A stretch of DNA of 64,000 bases from Haladaptatus caseinilyticus (GTDB lineage: Archaea; Halobacteriota; Halobacteria; Halobacteriales; Haladaptataceae), in NCBI RefSeq assembly GCF_026248685.1, contig NZ_CP111037.1, forward strand, positions 310,001 to 374,000, given 5' to 3'. This document shows positions 17,940 through 26,966 of the stretch, one piece after another. The notes beneath the pieces were generated by a model. The model was not told where the DNA came from. It saw nothing but the letters and a program-made list of their open reading frames with translations, and ran no database searches. A program made the position numbers and the translations under genes. Positions within the stretch are counted from its first letter, which is position 1. Each line of letters opens with the position of its first letter.

Positions 17940-18671
17940 ATGGGAACTACCGAACGAGAAGCAATCCGCGACGCAGTCGAACGCATTGCGGACCGGATGG
18001 CCGACGAAAAGGAGTACCTGACCGACCTCGACTCGGCCATCGGCGACGCCGACCATGGGGCGAACATGAACCGCGGTTTCCAGGCAGTTCGCGAGAAGAT
18101 AGCCGAGATGGACGACGCATCGCCCGACGAACTCGTCAAAACAGTTGGAATAACCCTCGTCTCCGAAGTCGGGGGGGCCGCCGGGCCGCTCTACGGGGGA
18201 TCGTTCATGACCGCCAGCGCGAAACTCGAAGACGGAATCACGGCCGACTCCAGCGTCGCGTTCGCCGAGGCGTTTCTGAACAAGGTAAAAGACAGGGGTG
18301 GCGCGTCGGTCGGCGCGAAAACGATGGTCGATGCCATCACACCCGCGGTTCACACCTACAAGAAATCGATCGAGGAGGACGACCTCGAACCGGCAGAGGC
18401 TCTGTCGAAGGCGGTCGACGCCTGCGAACGTGGCGTGAATTTTACGACACCGATCAGGGCTTCGAAGGGCAGAGCCTCGTATCTCGGCTGGCGGTCGGTC
18501 GGGCACCAGGACCCCGGCGCGACGAGCACCCTGTTCATTTTGGAGGCCATTCGGGATACCGCAGTCGAATATTTGGGAGACGGGAATCTCGAAGCGGATG
18601 CGACTTCACCGACGGTTCCTGACGGAAACGAGGCAGGAGAGGAGCGCGACGAAACACAGGAGGAATCGTAG
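17940..18671 (+). CDS. dhaL: dihydroxyacetone kinase ADP-binding subunit DhaL
   Basis: 243 residues from ATG 17940. DhaL is an eight-helix barrel holding ADP and two Mg ions through three Asp; here they lie in LDSAIGDADHGANMNRG. GGAAGPLYGGSF and RGGASVGAKTMVDAI are the nucleotide-binding loops. The C-terminal 30 residues are an acidic tail outside the fold. In the PTS-type enzyme the bound ADP is a permanent cofactor recharged by DhaM. The dhaM ATG follows the dhaL TAG with no gap. Confidence 0.95.
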   Translation: MGTTEREAIRDAVERIADRMADEKEYLTDLDSAIGDADHGANMNRGFQAVREKIAEMDDASPDELVKTVGITLVSEVGGAAGPLYGGSFMTASAKLEDGITADSSVAFAEAFLNKVKDRGGASVGAKTMVDAITPAVHTYKKSIEEDDLEPAEALSKAVDACERGVNFTTPIRASKGRASYLGWRSVGHQDPGATSTLFILEAIRDTAVEYLGDGNLEADATSPTVPDGNEAGEERDETQEES

Positions 18672-19049
18672 ATGGTTGGTCTCGTTATCGTGTCACACAG
18701 TGAGCGGGCCGCTGACGGAATCAAGGAAATCGCCGCCGAAATGGCGGGAGACACACAAATCGAAGCCGTTGGTGGCGACGGAGATGGCGGAATCGGGACG
18801 AGTGCGACGGAGATTCAGGACGCACTCGATGCGATTTCCGACGGGGAAGCCGTCGTGTTGGTCGACCTCGGAAGCGCGGTGATGAACGCCGAACTCGCGA
18901 TCGAGATGTCGGCCACCGACGCGGAAATCGCGGACGCCCCGGTTCTCGAAGGTGCGGTCAACGCTGCCGTCTCAGCGACCAGTCCGAAGGCAACCCTCGA
19001 ATCCGTCCTCGAAGCGGCAAACGAGGCGGGAGAGATTTCGAAGGTATAA
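18672..19049 (+). CDS. dhaM: PTS phosphocarrier DhaM (EIIA-mannose fold)
   Basis: 125 residues, a single EIIA-Man-type domain. The phospho-accepting His is H9 in VIVSHSERAADG; GGDGDGGIGTS and VLVDLGSAVMNAELA line the active site. It lacks the fused HPr and EI domains seen in E. coli DhaM, so it needs separate HPr and EI, both encoded in the convergent operon starting 73 bases downstream. It transfers phosphate to ADP on DhaL. Confidence 0.93.
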   Translation: MVGLVIVSHSERAADGIKEIAAEMAGDTQIEAVGGDGDGGIGTSATEIQDALDAISDGEAVVLVDLGSAVMNAELAIEMSATDAEIADAPVLEGAVNAAVSATSPKATLESVLEAANEAGEISKV

Positions 19050-19122
19050 CCGCTCATCCGACGCCACAGATACGGAGTTACGCGCGTTTCTTCGGCGTGT
19101 GTACCGCCGAGCACAGTTCTCT

Positions 19123-20811
19123 CTATTCGTCCGTCCCCTCCGACAGCAGACGACGAACCTCCGTCCGTGTTTCCGACCGAAGGAGGCGCTCGGCACGTTC
19201 TCGCGCATCCTCCGCGTCGATAGTTTCGAGGGTGGATTTCACTTTCGGCACCGTCACGGCACTCATGCTCAACTCGTCCAATCCGAGGCCGACGAGCAGT
19301 TCCGTCAGTTCGGGGTCGCCAGCCATCTCGCCGCACATTCCGACCCATGCTCCACCCTCGTGGCTCACTTCGATCGTCCGACGGATCGCACGCAGAACCG
19401 GGGGGTGAAGCGGATCGTGCAGGTCGGCAACGTGTTCGTTCTCCCGGTCGGCAGCCATGACGTATTGGGTTAAATCGTTCGTCCCGATACTGCAGAAATC
19501 GACGCGGGACGCAAGTGACTCCGCAACGAACACCGACCCGGGCGTCTCTATCATGACGCCGATTTCCGGTATCTTGTGTTCGATTCCATCCTCGATCAGG
19601 TCCTCGGCAACGTCTTCCACGAGGGAAAGTGCTGCGTCGAGTTCCTCGACGTGGGAGACGAGCGGGAACATCACGGCCAAATTACCTTCCGACCCTGCGC
19701 GAAGCAGAGCGCACAGTTGCGTTTCGAAGAGGTCCGCGTCGCTTCCGAGCGACCGTCGAATTCCGCGGGTCCCCAAAAACGGGTTCCCCTCCTCCGGCGC
19801 GTCGAGATACGGAATCTGCTTATCACCGCCAATATCGAGCGTCCGGATGATGACTCGGTCGTTCGGAAACGCCGACAGCGCCTCTACATAGGCGTCATAC
19901 TGCTCGTCCTCGTCCGGGGGTGCATCGCGGTCGAGGAAGAGGAATTCGGTCCGAAAGAGGCCGATTCCGTCGGCCCCCTGCTCGTTCGCCGTATCGAGTT
20001 CGGCGAGGGTGCCGACGTTTCCGGCGACTTCGATTTCCGTTCCATCCGTCGTCGTGACGTGGTTCGGGATTATTTCCGTCTCCTCGTCGCCGACGCGGTT
20101 TCGCGCTGATTCGTCCGGATCGATGACGACGAGACCGTCCGTCCCGTCGACCAATACCGGCCGTCCGTCACCGACTTGTCCCAATTCGTCGCCGACGCCG
20201 ACGACTGCGGGAATACCGAGCGACCGGGCGAAAATCGCGGCGTGTGAGGTTCGTCCGCCGAAGACGGTCGCAAACCCGGCAACCGCTTCGGGGTCGAGTT
20301 GCGCCGTATCGCTCGGTCCGAGTCGCTCTGCCAGCAAAACAGCACCGTCGGGGAGGTCACCGAGGTCGGTCCGCTCACGGTCGGTTAGGATTCTCAACAA
20401 TCGGTCACGAACGTCCCGAAGGTCGTCCGCTCGCTCGGCCATCTGCCCCTCTAGCCCCGCAAGCCGAGCGATAGGGTCTTCGAAGGCCTGTCGAACCGCG
20501 TGCGGAGCGGGAAGGCCGTTTTCGATAGCGACTTCGACACTACCAGTGATTTCGGGATCGTCGAGGAACGCCCGATGGGCGTCGAAAATTTCGGCCTCGT
20601 CCTCACCGAGGCGGTCGCGTGTTTGATCACGTTCGTCGGCCAATTCGTCGTGGCCACGCTCGCATGCAGCCTCGAACCGAGCGATTTCCTCGTCCGTATC
20701 GACCGTTTTCGGGTCCGGGAGTGGAGGTAAGTCGGTTACTCCGCGATGCCAGATCACATTCCCAAATCCGACACGGGGCGTCACACCGGTCCCGGTCAGT
20801 TCGACGCTCAC
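19123..20811 (-). CDS. ptsI: PTS enzyme I (PEP-protein phosphotransferase)
   Basis: 562 residues, full length. It takes phosphate from PEP onto His190 in VFGGRTSHAAIFARSLGIPA and passes it to HPr. The PEP-binding barrel shows GIGLFRTEFLFLDRD, RTLDIGGDKQIPYL and the active-site Cys in VGMCGEMAGD. It starts with GTG 20811, overlapping the HPr stop by four bases (GTGA), so the two are translationally coupled. No sugar-specific EIIB/EIIC is in the window; the visible acceptor chain ends at DhaM. Confidence 0.95.
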   Translation of the reverse strand: MSVELTGTGVTPRVGFGNVIWHRGVTDLPPLPDPKTVDTDEEIARFEAACERGHDELADERDQTRDRLGEDEAEIFDAHRAFLDDPEITGSVEVAIENGLPAPHAVRQAFEDPIARLAGLEGQMAERADDLRDVRDRLLRILTDRERTDLGDLPDGAVLLAERLGPSDTAQLDPEAVAGFATVFGGRTSHAAIFARSLGIPAVVGVGDELGQVGDGRPVLVDGTDGLVVIDPDESARNRVGDEETEIIPNHVTTTDGTEIEVAGNVGTLAELDTANEQGADGIGLFRTEFLFLDRDAPPDEDEQYDAYVEALSAFPNDRVIIRTLDIGGDKQIPYLDAPEEGNPFLGTRGIRRSLGSDADLFETQLCALLRAGSEGNLAVMFPLVSHVEELDAALSLVEDVAEDLIEDGIEHKIPEIGVMIETPGSVFVAESLASRVDFCSIGTNDLTQYVMAADRENEHVADLHDPLHPPVLRAIRRTIEVSHEGGAWVGMCGEMAGDPELTELLVGLGLDELSMSAVTVPKVKSTLETIDAEDARERAERLLRSETRTEVRRLLSEGTDE

Positions 20812-21074
20812 GATTCACCCTCCGGTGTGGTGAGGACTGCTTCCAGTGCGTCGAGTGCGACCTCGGCGTCGTCGCCTTCCGCGACGAGGCGAACCGTCTC
20901 TCCCTGTCGAGCATCGAGAGTCGTCACCGAAATCATGCTTCGTGCGTTTACTGGGTCGCTTTCGGCTGTTGCGACGGAAATTTCAGCATCGAATTCGTTC
21001 GCTGTCGTGACGAATCGTGCTGCGGGTCGGGCATGAAGGCCGTCCTTCGGGACGATGGTTACTGTTCGCTCCAT
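20808..21074 (-). CDS. ptsH: phosphocarrier protein HPr
   Basis: 88 residues. The phosphorylated His is H14 in KDGLHARPAARF. Ser46 is kept in NARSMISV at the position that HPr kinase modifies in Gram-positive bacteria; no HPr kinase is seen here, and E. coli HPr also keeps this Ser, so this alone does not show regulation. Downstream ptsI overlaps by four bases. It lies 50 bases after the small membrane protein gene. Confidence 0.95.
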   Translation of the reverse strand: MERTVTIVPKDGLHARPAARFVTTANEFDAEISVATAESDPVNARSMISVTTLDARQGETVRLVAEGDDAEVALDALEAVLTTPEGES

Positions 21075-21124
21075 TGCAGTCTCCGTTCTGATACTGTTGA
21101 ACGGGAACTTGCTTCACCTTATCG

Positions 21125-21373
21125 CTACCCCCATCGTTCGAGACCCCACTGTGCTCGCGTGTATCCAAGGGCGAACAGCACCGTTCCGACCAGCATGAGT
21201 GCCCCTCCGAGCATCGGTTTCCCGACTCGGGTGCCGGGGTTCGAAATGATGACCAGCACGATTCCCGCGACGAGGACGGCCAACCCCGCGAGGGTTATCG
21301 GGTCGAGAAATACCAGCCGAAGGTAGTCGACCGTCGAGTGTGTCTGGTCGTCGCTATCCGACACGGTTGACAC
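21125..21373 (-). CDS. two-helix membrane protein inside the glycerol/PTS operon
   Basis: 82 residues. A hydrophilic N-terminus (about 20 residues) is followed by two transmembrane segments at roughly 26-45 and 54-70, with a short loop SNPGTRVGKPM between and a Trp-rich end. I do not recognise the family. Its start abuts the glpF stop, so it is almost surely in the glpK-glpF-ptsH-ptsI transcript. It might help the glycerol channel or be an unrelated passenger. Confidence 0.75.
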   Translation of the reverse strand: MSTVSDSDDQTHSTVDYLRLVFLDPITLAGLAVLVAGIVLVIISNPGTRVGKPMLGGALMLVGTVLFALGYTRAQWGLERWG

Positions 21374-22297
21374 CTAACTTCCCCCTGTCGGGCGTTCGTG
21401 CTCTTCGTCGTGAACCGCCGGCTCTTCCGGCTCGATATCCTGTTCTTCGAGTCGTTTGACGTACCTCCGAGTGAGGACGTCGTAGAGGCCGCCACCGATG
21501 AGACCACCGACGATTGTGGAAGTGGTTGGAAGCCACCAGCCCCCGCGTGGTCCCGGGAACGCGATTTCCCCCCATCCGGCGAGATAGCCGAAGATTCGCG
21601 GTCCGAGGTCGCGAGCGGGATTCAGTGCCGCCATGCTCACCGGCGCTTCGTACTGAACCAACGCCGCGACGAGGAGACCGATGAGGAACGCCGAGATTGC
21701 GGGCGTCGCTCGGGTTCCCATCGGGTTCCAATCGTCCACAAGGGCGAAGATGACCCCCACGAGGATGGCCGTGATGACGACTTCGCTGAAGAACGCTTGC
21801 GGAAACGAGACGAGGAACGCCGCCTCCTGAAGGCTGTTGAAATCACCGACCTTTACGCCCGCAAACGCCGGGTTCGGAAAGAACGTCCAGAGGGTCATTC
21901 CCGTGATGGAACTCCCCGGTTCACCAGTGACGACGTTGTTCGCCTGGTTGAACTGCCGGTAGTAGCCCGACCACGTGACGAACAGCGTCGCGGCGGCGAG
22001 AAACGCCCCGACGATTTGCGAGACGATATAGCCGGGGACGTGTTTCCACGGGAAGTCCCGCCAGACGGCGTTCGCGATCGTCACGGCGGGATTGATGTGA
22101 CCTTCCGAAACACCACCGACCCAGTAGACCGCGAACATGACCGCGAATCCCCACAGCACGGCCACGCCGAACAGGTCGTATCCGCCGGTCAGCACCGAGA
22201 CGACGACCGCACCGTCGCCGAGCAGGATGAGGATAAACGTTCCGACAAGTTCGTTTAGGTATTTCGCCCGCCAGTACTCTTCGGCCATCTCACCCAC
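21374..22297 (-). CDS. glpF: glycerol uptake facilitator (MIP/aquaporin family)
   Basis: 307 residues with six membrane helices and the two half-helix motifs: HINPAVT (first NPA) and AALNPARDLGPRIF (second NPA, with the Asp after NPAR found in glycerol-conducting GlpF rather than water-only channels). It is slightly longer than E. coli GlpF because of a long loop near residues 120-160 and an acidic 30-residue C-terminal tail. Its start lies inside the last bases of glpK (8-base overlap), which couples uptake to trapping by phosphorylation. Confidence 0.93.
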   Translation of the reverse strand: MGEMAEEYWRAKYLNELVGTFILILLGDGAVVVSVLTGGYDLFGVAVLWGFAVMFAVYWVGGVSEGHINPAVTIANAVWRDFPWKHVPGYIVSQIVGAFLAAATLFVTWSGYYRQFNQANNVVTGEPGSSITGMTLWTFFPNPAFAGVKVGDFNSLQEAAFLVSFPQAFFSEVVITAILVGVIFALVDDWNPMGTRATPAISAFLIGLLVAALVQYEAPVSMAALNPARDLGPRIFGYLAGWGEIAFPGPRGGWWLPTTSTIVGGLIGGGLYDVLTRRYVKRLEEQDIEPEEPAVHDEEHERPTGGS

Positions 22298-23828
22298 CTC
22301 CCTCCTGTGCCCAGTCGAGTGAGCGGGAAACCGCCTCTTTCCAGCGGTCGTGTTTGCGGTCGGCGTCGGCGCTCGCCATCTCGACGGCGAACTCGCGGTC
22401 TACCTGCCAGTTGTCCCTGAGGTCGTCCACCGAGTCCCAGTACCCGACCGCGAGCCCGGCAGCGTAGGCGGAACCGAGCGCGGTCGTCTCGTCTACGACC
22501 GGGCGGACAATATCGGCACCGAGGATGTCGGCTTGGAGCTGACAGAGGAAGTTGTTCTTCACGGCGCCGCCATCGACCTTTAGCGATTCGACCTCGATGC
22601 CGCTGTCGGCTTCCATCGCCTCCGCAACATCGCGAGTCTGGTAGGCGATGGACTCGAGTGTCGCACGGACGATGTGTTCTTTCCGGGTTCCACGCGTCAT
22701 CCCGACGAGCGTCCCGCGTGCGCGCTGATTCCAGTGCGGTGCACCCAGTCCAGTGAACGCGGGGACCATGAAAACGCCGTCGGTCGAATCGACGTTTCTG
22801 GCCATCGACTCGGTTTCGGCCGCGTCGTCGATAAACCCGACATCGACTAGCCATTCGATCGCCGCGCCCGTAACGAAGATGGAGCCTTCGAGGGCGTACT
22901 GAACGGGTTCCCCGGACCGCTGGAAACCGACCGTCGTCAGGAGGCCGTGCTCGCTCTCGACCGCTTCCTCGCCCGTGTTGAGCAGGAAGAAGCTGCCAGT
23001 TCCGTAGGTGTTTTTCGCGTCACCCGCGTCGAAGCAGGTCTGCCCGAACAGGGCGGCCTGCTGGTCGCCGAAGGCACCTGCTACCGGAACCGCAGCGCCG
23101 AGGAACCCGTCCGGATCGGTCGAACCGTACGTTTTGTCGTCGCTGGACGGGCGAACTTCCGGAAGCATCGCCATCGGAACGCCGAACTCAGCACAGAGTT
23201 CGGCGTCCCACTCCATCTCGTGGATGTCGAACAACATCGTCCGCGAGGCGTTCGTCACGTCCGTAATGTGCTCACCAGTCAAGTTGTAGATGAGCCACGA
23301 ATCGATGGTTCCGAATAGGATTTCTCCCTCTTCCGCCCGTTCACGGATGTCTTGAGGTCGAGCACGCTGAAGCTTGATCGGATCTGCGTTGTCGAGCAAC
23401 CACTCCGCTTTCGTCGCCGAGAAATACGCGTCCGGTTCGAGACCTGTCTTCGACCGCACCATCTCGACTTTGCCTTCGTCCTCGATTCGCTCTACGCGGT
23501 CGGTCGTTCGCCGGTCCTGCCAGACGATGGCGTCGTGAACCGGCCGCCCCGAATCGTTGTCCCACAAAAGCGTCGTCTCCCGTTGATTGGTGATGCCGAT
23601 CGCCTCCAACTGGTCCGCAGTGACTGCGGCCGTATCGAGTGCAGTCGTGACGACGTGCTGTGTGTTCTCCCAGATTTCGAGTGGGTCGTGTTCGACCCAT
23701 CCCGGTTCCGGATATTTCTGTTCGTGTTTTTCATAGGCGCTAGCGACGACCCGACCGTCGTGGTCGAATAGCATGAATCGGGTGCCGGTCGTCCCTTGGT
23801 CAATCGCGCCGACGTATGTATCTGTCAT
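22290..23828 (-). CDS. glpK: glycerol kinase
   Basis: 512 residues from ATG 23828; an upstream in-frame extension to 24002 lacks family similarity. It phosphorylates glycerol to glycerol-3-phosphate with ATP. FGGY-kinase signatures are visible: YVGAIDQGTTGTRFMLFD, GITNQRETTLLWD, WQDRRT, AGAFGDQQAALFGQ, KNTYGTGSF and LKVDGGAVKNNFL. It is first in the operon glpK-glpF-82 aa-ptsH-ptsI. An AT-rich TAATTATTC about 70 bases upstream may be the promoter. No glycerol-3-phosphate dehydrogenase is in the window. Confidence 0.96.
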   Translation of the reverse strand: MTDTYVGAIDQGTTGTRFMLFDHDGRVVASAYEKHEQKYPEPGWVEHDPLEIWENTQHVVTTALDTAAVTADQLEAIGITNQRETTLLWDNDSGRPVHDAIVWQDRRTTDRVERIEDEGKVEMVRSKTGLEPDAYFSATKAEWLLDNADPIKLQRARPQDIRERAEEGEILFGTIDSWLIYNLTGEHITDVTNASRTMLFDIHEMEWDAELCAEFGVPMAMLPEVRPSSDDKTYGSTDPDGFLGAAVPVAGAFGDQQAALFGQTCFDAGDAKNTYGTGSFFLLNTGEEAVESEHGLLTTVGFQRSGEPVQYALEGSIFVTGAAIEWLVDVGFIDDAAETESMARNVDSTDGVFMVPAFTGLGAPHWNQRARGTLVGMTRGTRKEHIVRATLESIAYQTRDVAEAMEADSGIEVESLKVDGGAVKNNFLCQLQADILGADIVRPVVDETTALGSAYAAGLAVGYWDSVDDLRDNWQVDREFAVEMASADADRKHDRWKEAVSRSLDWAQEGGG

Positions 23829-23962
23829 TGTCCCCCCACGGTGCGTCGGTTCGTTCCCCCTCCCGCCGCCGCACCTCTTCAGACAGACGACACGAAGAAT
23901 AATTACGTTTTCCCACGTCGATATCGCTGAATCGGCCACGTCGAATCGATCGGAGAAGGACC

Positions 23963-24400
23963 TTACAGGGATTTCCGCATACAGGTGGCCGTACTGGGAC
24001 AAAGATCGTCGAACTCCGTCGTCCCTCGGATAGTGGAGGGTGCGTCAGCACGCTCGATTTCGACGGAGTCACGCGCGACAAAGAAATCGGCCGCCGTCGT
24101 CGGCAGGGATAGAGCGTTTCGACGCCGTCCATAGATGCCCGTTTTTCCAACACGTCACACAGTTCCGTATCCCGTACCACGTGCCGACCGTTCAACAACA
24201 ACGGATCGTAACAGACCGCCCGTTCCATGGGTTTCGATGCCACCGACGCCGATAGCATCGTTTCCATCGTAGCCGATGTAGGAACAGTTCGGCTTCGACC
24301 GAACGTCTCGTGACGGCACCCCGTTTCGCTCCAACAGTGTTTGAACGTATGAGAGAGTGCTGTCATCCGCCCACAGAAGTGTGAGTGTTGCAGCAGTCAA
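23963..24400 (-). pseudogene. GNAT acetyltransferase (ArsN-like), broken by two frameshifts
   Basis: The first part, from a possible TTG at 24400, reads LWADDSTLSYVQTLLERNGVPSRDV...LLRSVVVERSARGTGYGT, the GNAT acetyl-CoA motif. The frame breaks near 24155; the next part reads LCDVLEKRASMDGVETLY and breaks again near 24105. The last part reads LPTTAADFFVARD...ADAPSTIRGTTEFDDLCPSTATCM and stops at 23963. The joined sequence resembles small haloarchaeal GNAT proteins annotated as ArsN-like. Two independent deletions and no clear ATG mark it as decayed. Confidence 0.8.
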
Positions 24401-24479
24401 ACCGATCGTATACGTGGACGGGAGTAAAATACGTTCATTAGAATACAGTACTCGGTAGCAGTTCAACGGGACGACGGAA

Positions 24480-25445
24480 TCAGCTCGCGTCCGCAATTCG
24501 GTCGTACTGGTCGTCGGAGAGTTCGATTTCGACAGCGCCAGCGTTCTCCTCTAATTGGTCGGTCGTCCGCGCGCCGACGATCGGGATACACGAGAAATCG
24601 CGCTGTTGGATGAGCCAACGGAGCGCGACCTGTGCCGGTGTCGCACCGAGGTCGTCCGCGATCGACCGAATTTCGTCCAACACCTGCCAGCCGTCTTCGG
24701 ACATGTAGTAATCCTCGAAGCGGTCGGTGAGGTCGCCGCGTGACCCGTCCGGAACGTCGCCGTCGCGTTCGTATTTGCCCGTCAGGAACCCACCTGCCAG
24801 CGGCGAGTAGGGACAAACTGCGAGGTTTCCGTCGGCACACACGTCGAGATAGTCCTGCACGTCGTCACCTACCGCGGCGTGATACATCGGCTGCGTCACG
24901 TCGAACCGTTCGAAATCGTTGACGTCGCTTTTCCAGAGCGCCTTGGTCAACTGCCAAGCAGCCATCGAGGATGCGCCGAGGTAGTTGACCTTCCCGTCCT
25001 CAACGAGGCCGTTCAAGGTCGAGAGCGTCTCCTCTATCGGCGTCGTCTCGTCCCAGCGGTGGATGTAGTACAGGTCGAGGTAATCGGTTCCGAGACGGTC
25101 GAGCGTCCCCTGAATCTGCTTTCGGATGTGTTTGCGCGAGAGCCCCCGTCCGTTCGGGTTTTCGCTTTCGAACGGGAAGTACACCTTCGACGCGATGACG
25201 AAATCTTCGCGGTCGTGTTGGGAGAGCCAATCCCCGATCCACTCCTCGCTGGTACCGCTCGGGTCGCCGTAGACGTTTGCGGTATCGATGAAATTGATGC
25301 CGTTTTCCCACGCCGTGTCGAGCAACTCGTGAGCCGTCTCGCGGTCGGTTTCGACCGTTCCGTTCGATTCCTTGGCGAATCGCCACGTGCCGAAACACAG
25401 TTCTGAGACCTTCGTACCGGTCGCACCGAGGTTCCTGTACTCCAT
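24480..25445 (-). CDS. aldo/keto reductase
   Basis: 321 residues with the AKR TIM barrel. The catalytic tetrad is visible: Asp54 and Tyr59 in FIDTANVYGD, Lys near 87 in IASKVYFP, and His near 128 in LDLYYIHRWD. NADPH binding is marked by IPIVGARTTDQLEENAGA near the C-terminus. It resembles the YajO/voltage-gated K-channel beta-like AKR subgroup. It reduces carbonyls; the substrate is unknown. It is a single gene between two pseudogenes. Confidence 0.92.
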   Translation of the reverse strand: MEYRNLGATGTKVSELCFGTWRFAKESNGTVETDRETAHELLDTAWENGINFIDTANVYGDPSGTSEEWIGDWLSQHDREDFVIASKVYFPFESENPNGRGLSRKHIRKQIQGTLDRLGTDYLDLYYIHRWDETTPIEETLSTLNGLVEDGKVNYLGASSMAAWQLTKALWKSDVNDFERFDVTQPMYHAAVGDDVQDYLDVCADGNLAVCPYSPLAGGFLTGKYERDGDVPDGSRGDLTDRFEDYYMSEDGWQVLDEIRSIADDLGATPAQVALRWLIQQRDFSCIPIVGARTTDQLEENAGAVEIELSDDQYDRIADAS

Positions 25446-25518
25446 GGGCGGGAGTCGTCGGGAACGAAGGTAAAGTTCGGGAAAGCGGTGAGATACGGAT
25501 CCGATTCGAAGGAGGGTG

Positions 25519-26466
25519 TCAGCCCGAATACGTCTGTCGGATCATCTCATCCCCGTCCGCGTCCCGGACGATTATCGTATCACCGCCGTTGTTCCAGACT
25601 GCGCTGTCCGACCCCCAGTACAGTTCCGACGTGGAATCCGACCCATTCCCGGTGTAGAGCGTGACGGTCTCACCCGGCTCCAGAGAGACCCTCGATGGAA
25701 CAAGATAACTGTGACCGGCGTCATCGGCGACCGACCAGCCGGAAACATCGAGAGCGTCGTTTCCGCTGTTTTTCAGGACGATGTACTCGTCGTTCAGGTT
25801 ATCGTGGTCGTTGTCCGCAGCATCGGCGTGAATCCGGACAATGGAAAGGTCGGTGGTGCCATCGGTCCTCCCTGCCGTTGTTCGACCTCCGACCTGTCCA
25901 TTCCGACATTCCCACAGGCCGATTTTCTCGTGCTGGGCGTTCGACTCGGCCGAATAGAATCGGTCGCGTTTCGTAAAATCGCTGTCATACACCCGAGCGT
26001 AACCCTGTGCGACCAACTGGAAGTTGAACAGTTTTCATTTGTGCCGGATATACGCCAGCAGTCGATCGTACCTATCGCGGGGACCCTCGTTCGGGTCGAG
26101 GACGAGGGTCACTCGTTCGCCCACGAGTTCGGTCTCCGCGAACTCGCTCGCCCTGTGACCCCAGTCCCGGAGGCACCTCGCACCCGAATCGTCGGTCGGC
26201 ACGCCCTCGAACTCCACCGGGTCGTTCGTGGTGTGGATTTCGGGCGTGTTCACGCCGAGCAATCGGGCCGTGTCCTCCGTTCCGTTTCGGTATTCGAACT
26301 CGACCGTGTCGCCGTCGACGATTCTCGTAATCGTTACCGTCCAGCCGTCGCCGTCTTCACTTGGCAGTTCCGTCGTCCGCGTCGTCCCGGGGTGCGAGGA
26401 CGAACAGCCAGCGAGGAGAACCATCGAAACGACGAGCAGAATCAAAAGCGACAACCTGAGAGACAC
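25519..26466 (-). pseudogene. thermonuclease-lamin tail lipoprotein split by an in-frame TGA
   Basis: The N-terminal part from ATG 26466 has a lipobox signal (VLLAGCSS) and a staphylococcal-nuclease-like domain: VTRIVDGDTVEF, TARLLGVNTPEI, CLRDWGHRASEFAETELVGERVTL, DRYDRLLAYI. A TGA at 26035-26037 then interrupts, and the same frame continues KLFNFQLVAQGYARVYDSDF, the end of the nuclease fold, followed by a beta-rich lamin-tail domain (YIVLKNSGNDALDVSGWSVAD) to 25519. One base change (for example TGA from GGA) would join it into about 315 residues. Intact homologues are secreted nucleases. Confidence 0.85.
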
Positions 26467-26825
26467 GATACAGGGAAGGGGGTGTCGTGGATTAAATCTA
26501 TGCTCGATTGGCGGCTGCGTTCGCCGACGGATCCAATTGGAGAAGACAGACTACGATGGGGAATCGGCAGCCAATCCTTCCAACCGAAATAGAACGTCGG
26601 AATCAGCAACAGTCCAGTGACAGCCCACAGAACGTCTCCCTGCAAGTCGTGCCAGCGGAAGGGGAACATTGCAGGGGAGTAGTAACACAATTGCGTCAGC
26701 GACGTTGCGATGAGGAACGCGAAGGATAGTCGCCTGTCCCGTGATCGACTCGGACACCTGTACGCCCACCACGCGGCCGGGAAGGCAAAAGCCAACGTTC
26801 CGACGACAAGAAGCCACTGGATCAT
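26442..26825 (-). CDS. possible small membrane protein
   Basis: 127 residues from 26825 with three hydrophobic segments (about 3-21, 34-52 and 65-83) and positive residues in loops. The last 40 residues are polar and look unlike the rest, and the end overlaps the start of the nuclease gene by 25 bases, so the true C-terminus may be shorter or frameshifted. I do not recognise the family. Confidence 0.4.
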   Translation of the reverse strand: MIQWLLVVGTLAFAFPAAWWAYRCPSRSRDRRLSFAFLIATSLTQLCYYSPAMFPFRWHDLQGDVLWAVTGLLLIPTFYFGWKDWLPIPHRSLSSPIGSVGERSRQSSIDLIHDTPFPVSCLSGCRF

Positions 26826-26966
26826 CTCCTTCAGAGGTCGGTATCGATTTATTTACTGTCGTCGGGGCAGACACACCCTCTCGTCGCTTTCCGATTCACT
26901 GCTCACCATTGCGGGGAGAACATACCAACGGTGACACTTAATAATCGAGGCAATCGATCTACGAGC

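Noticed and set aside
26035-26037. TGA as selenocysteine or programmed readthrough in the nuclease gene
   Set aside because: Haloarchaea are not known to use selenocysteine and no SECIS-like element is visible; a nonsense change is simpler.
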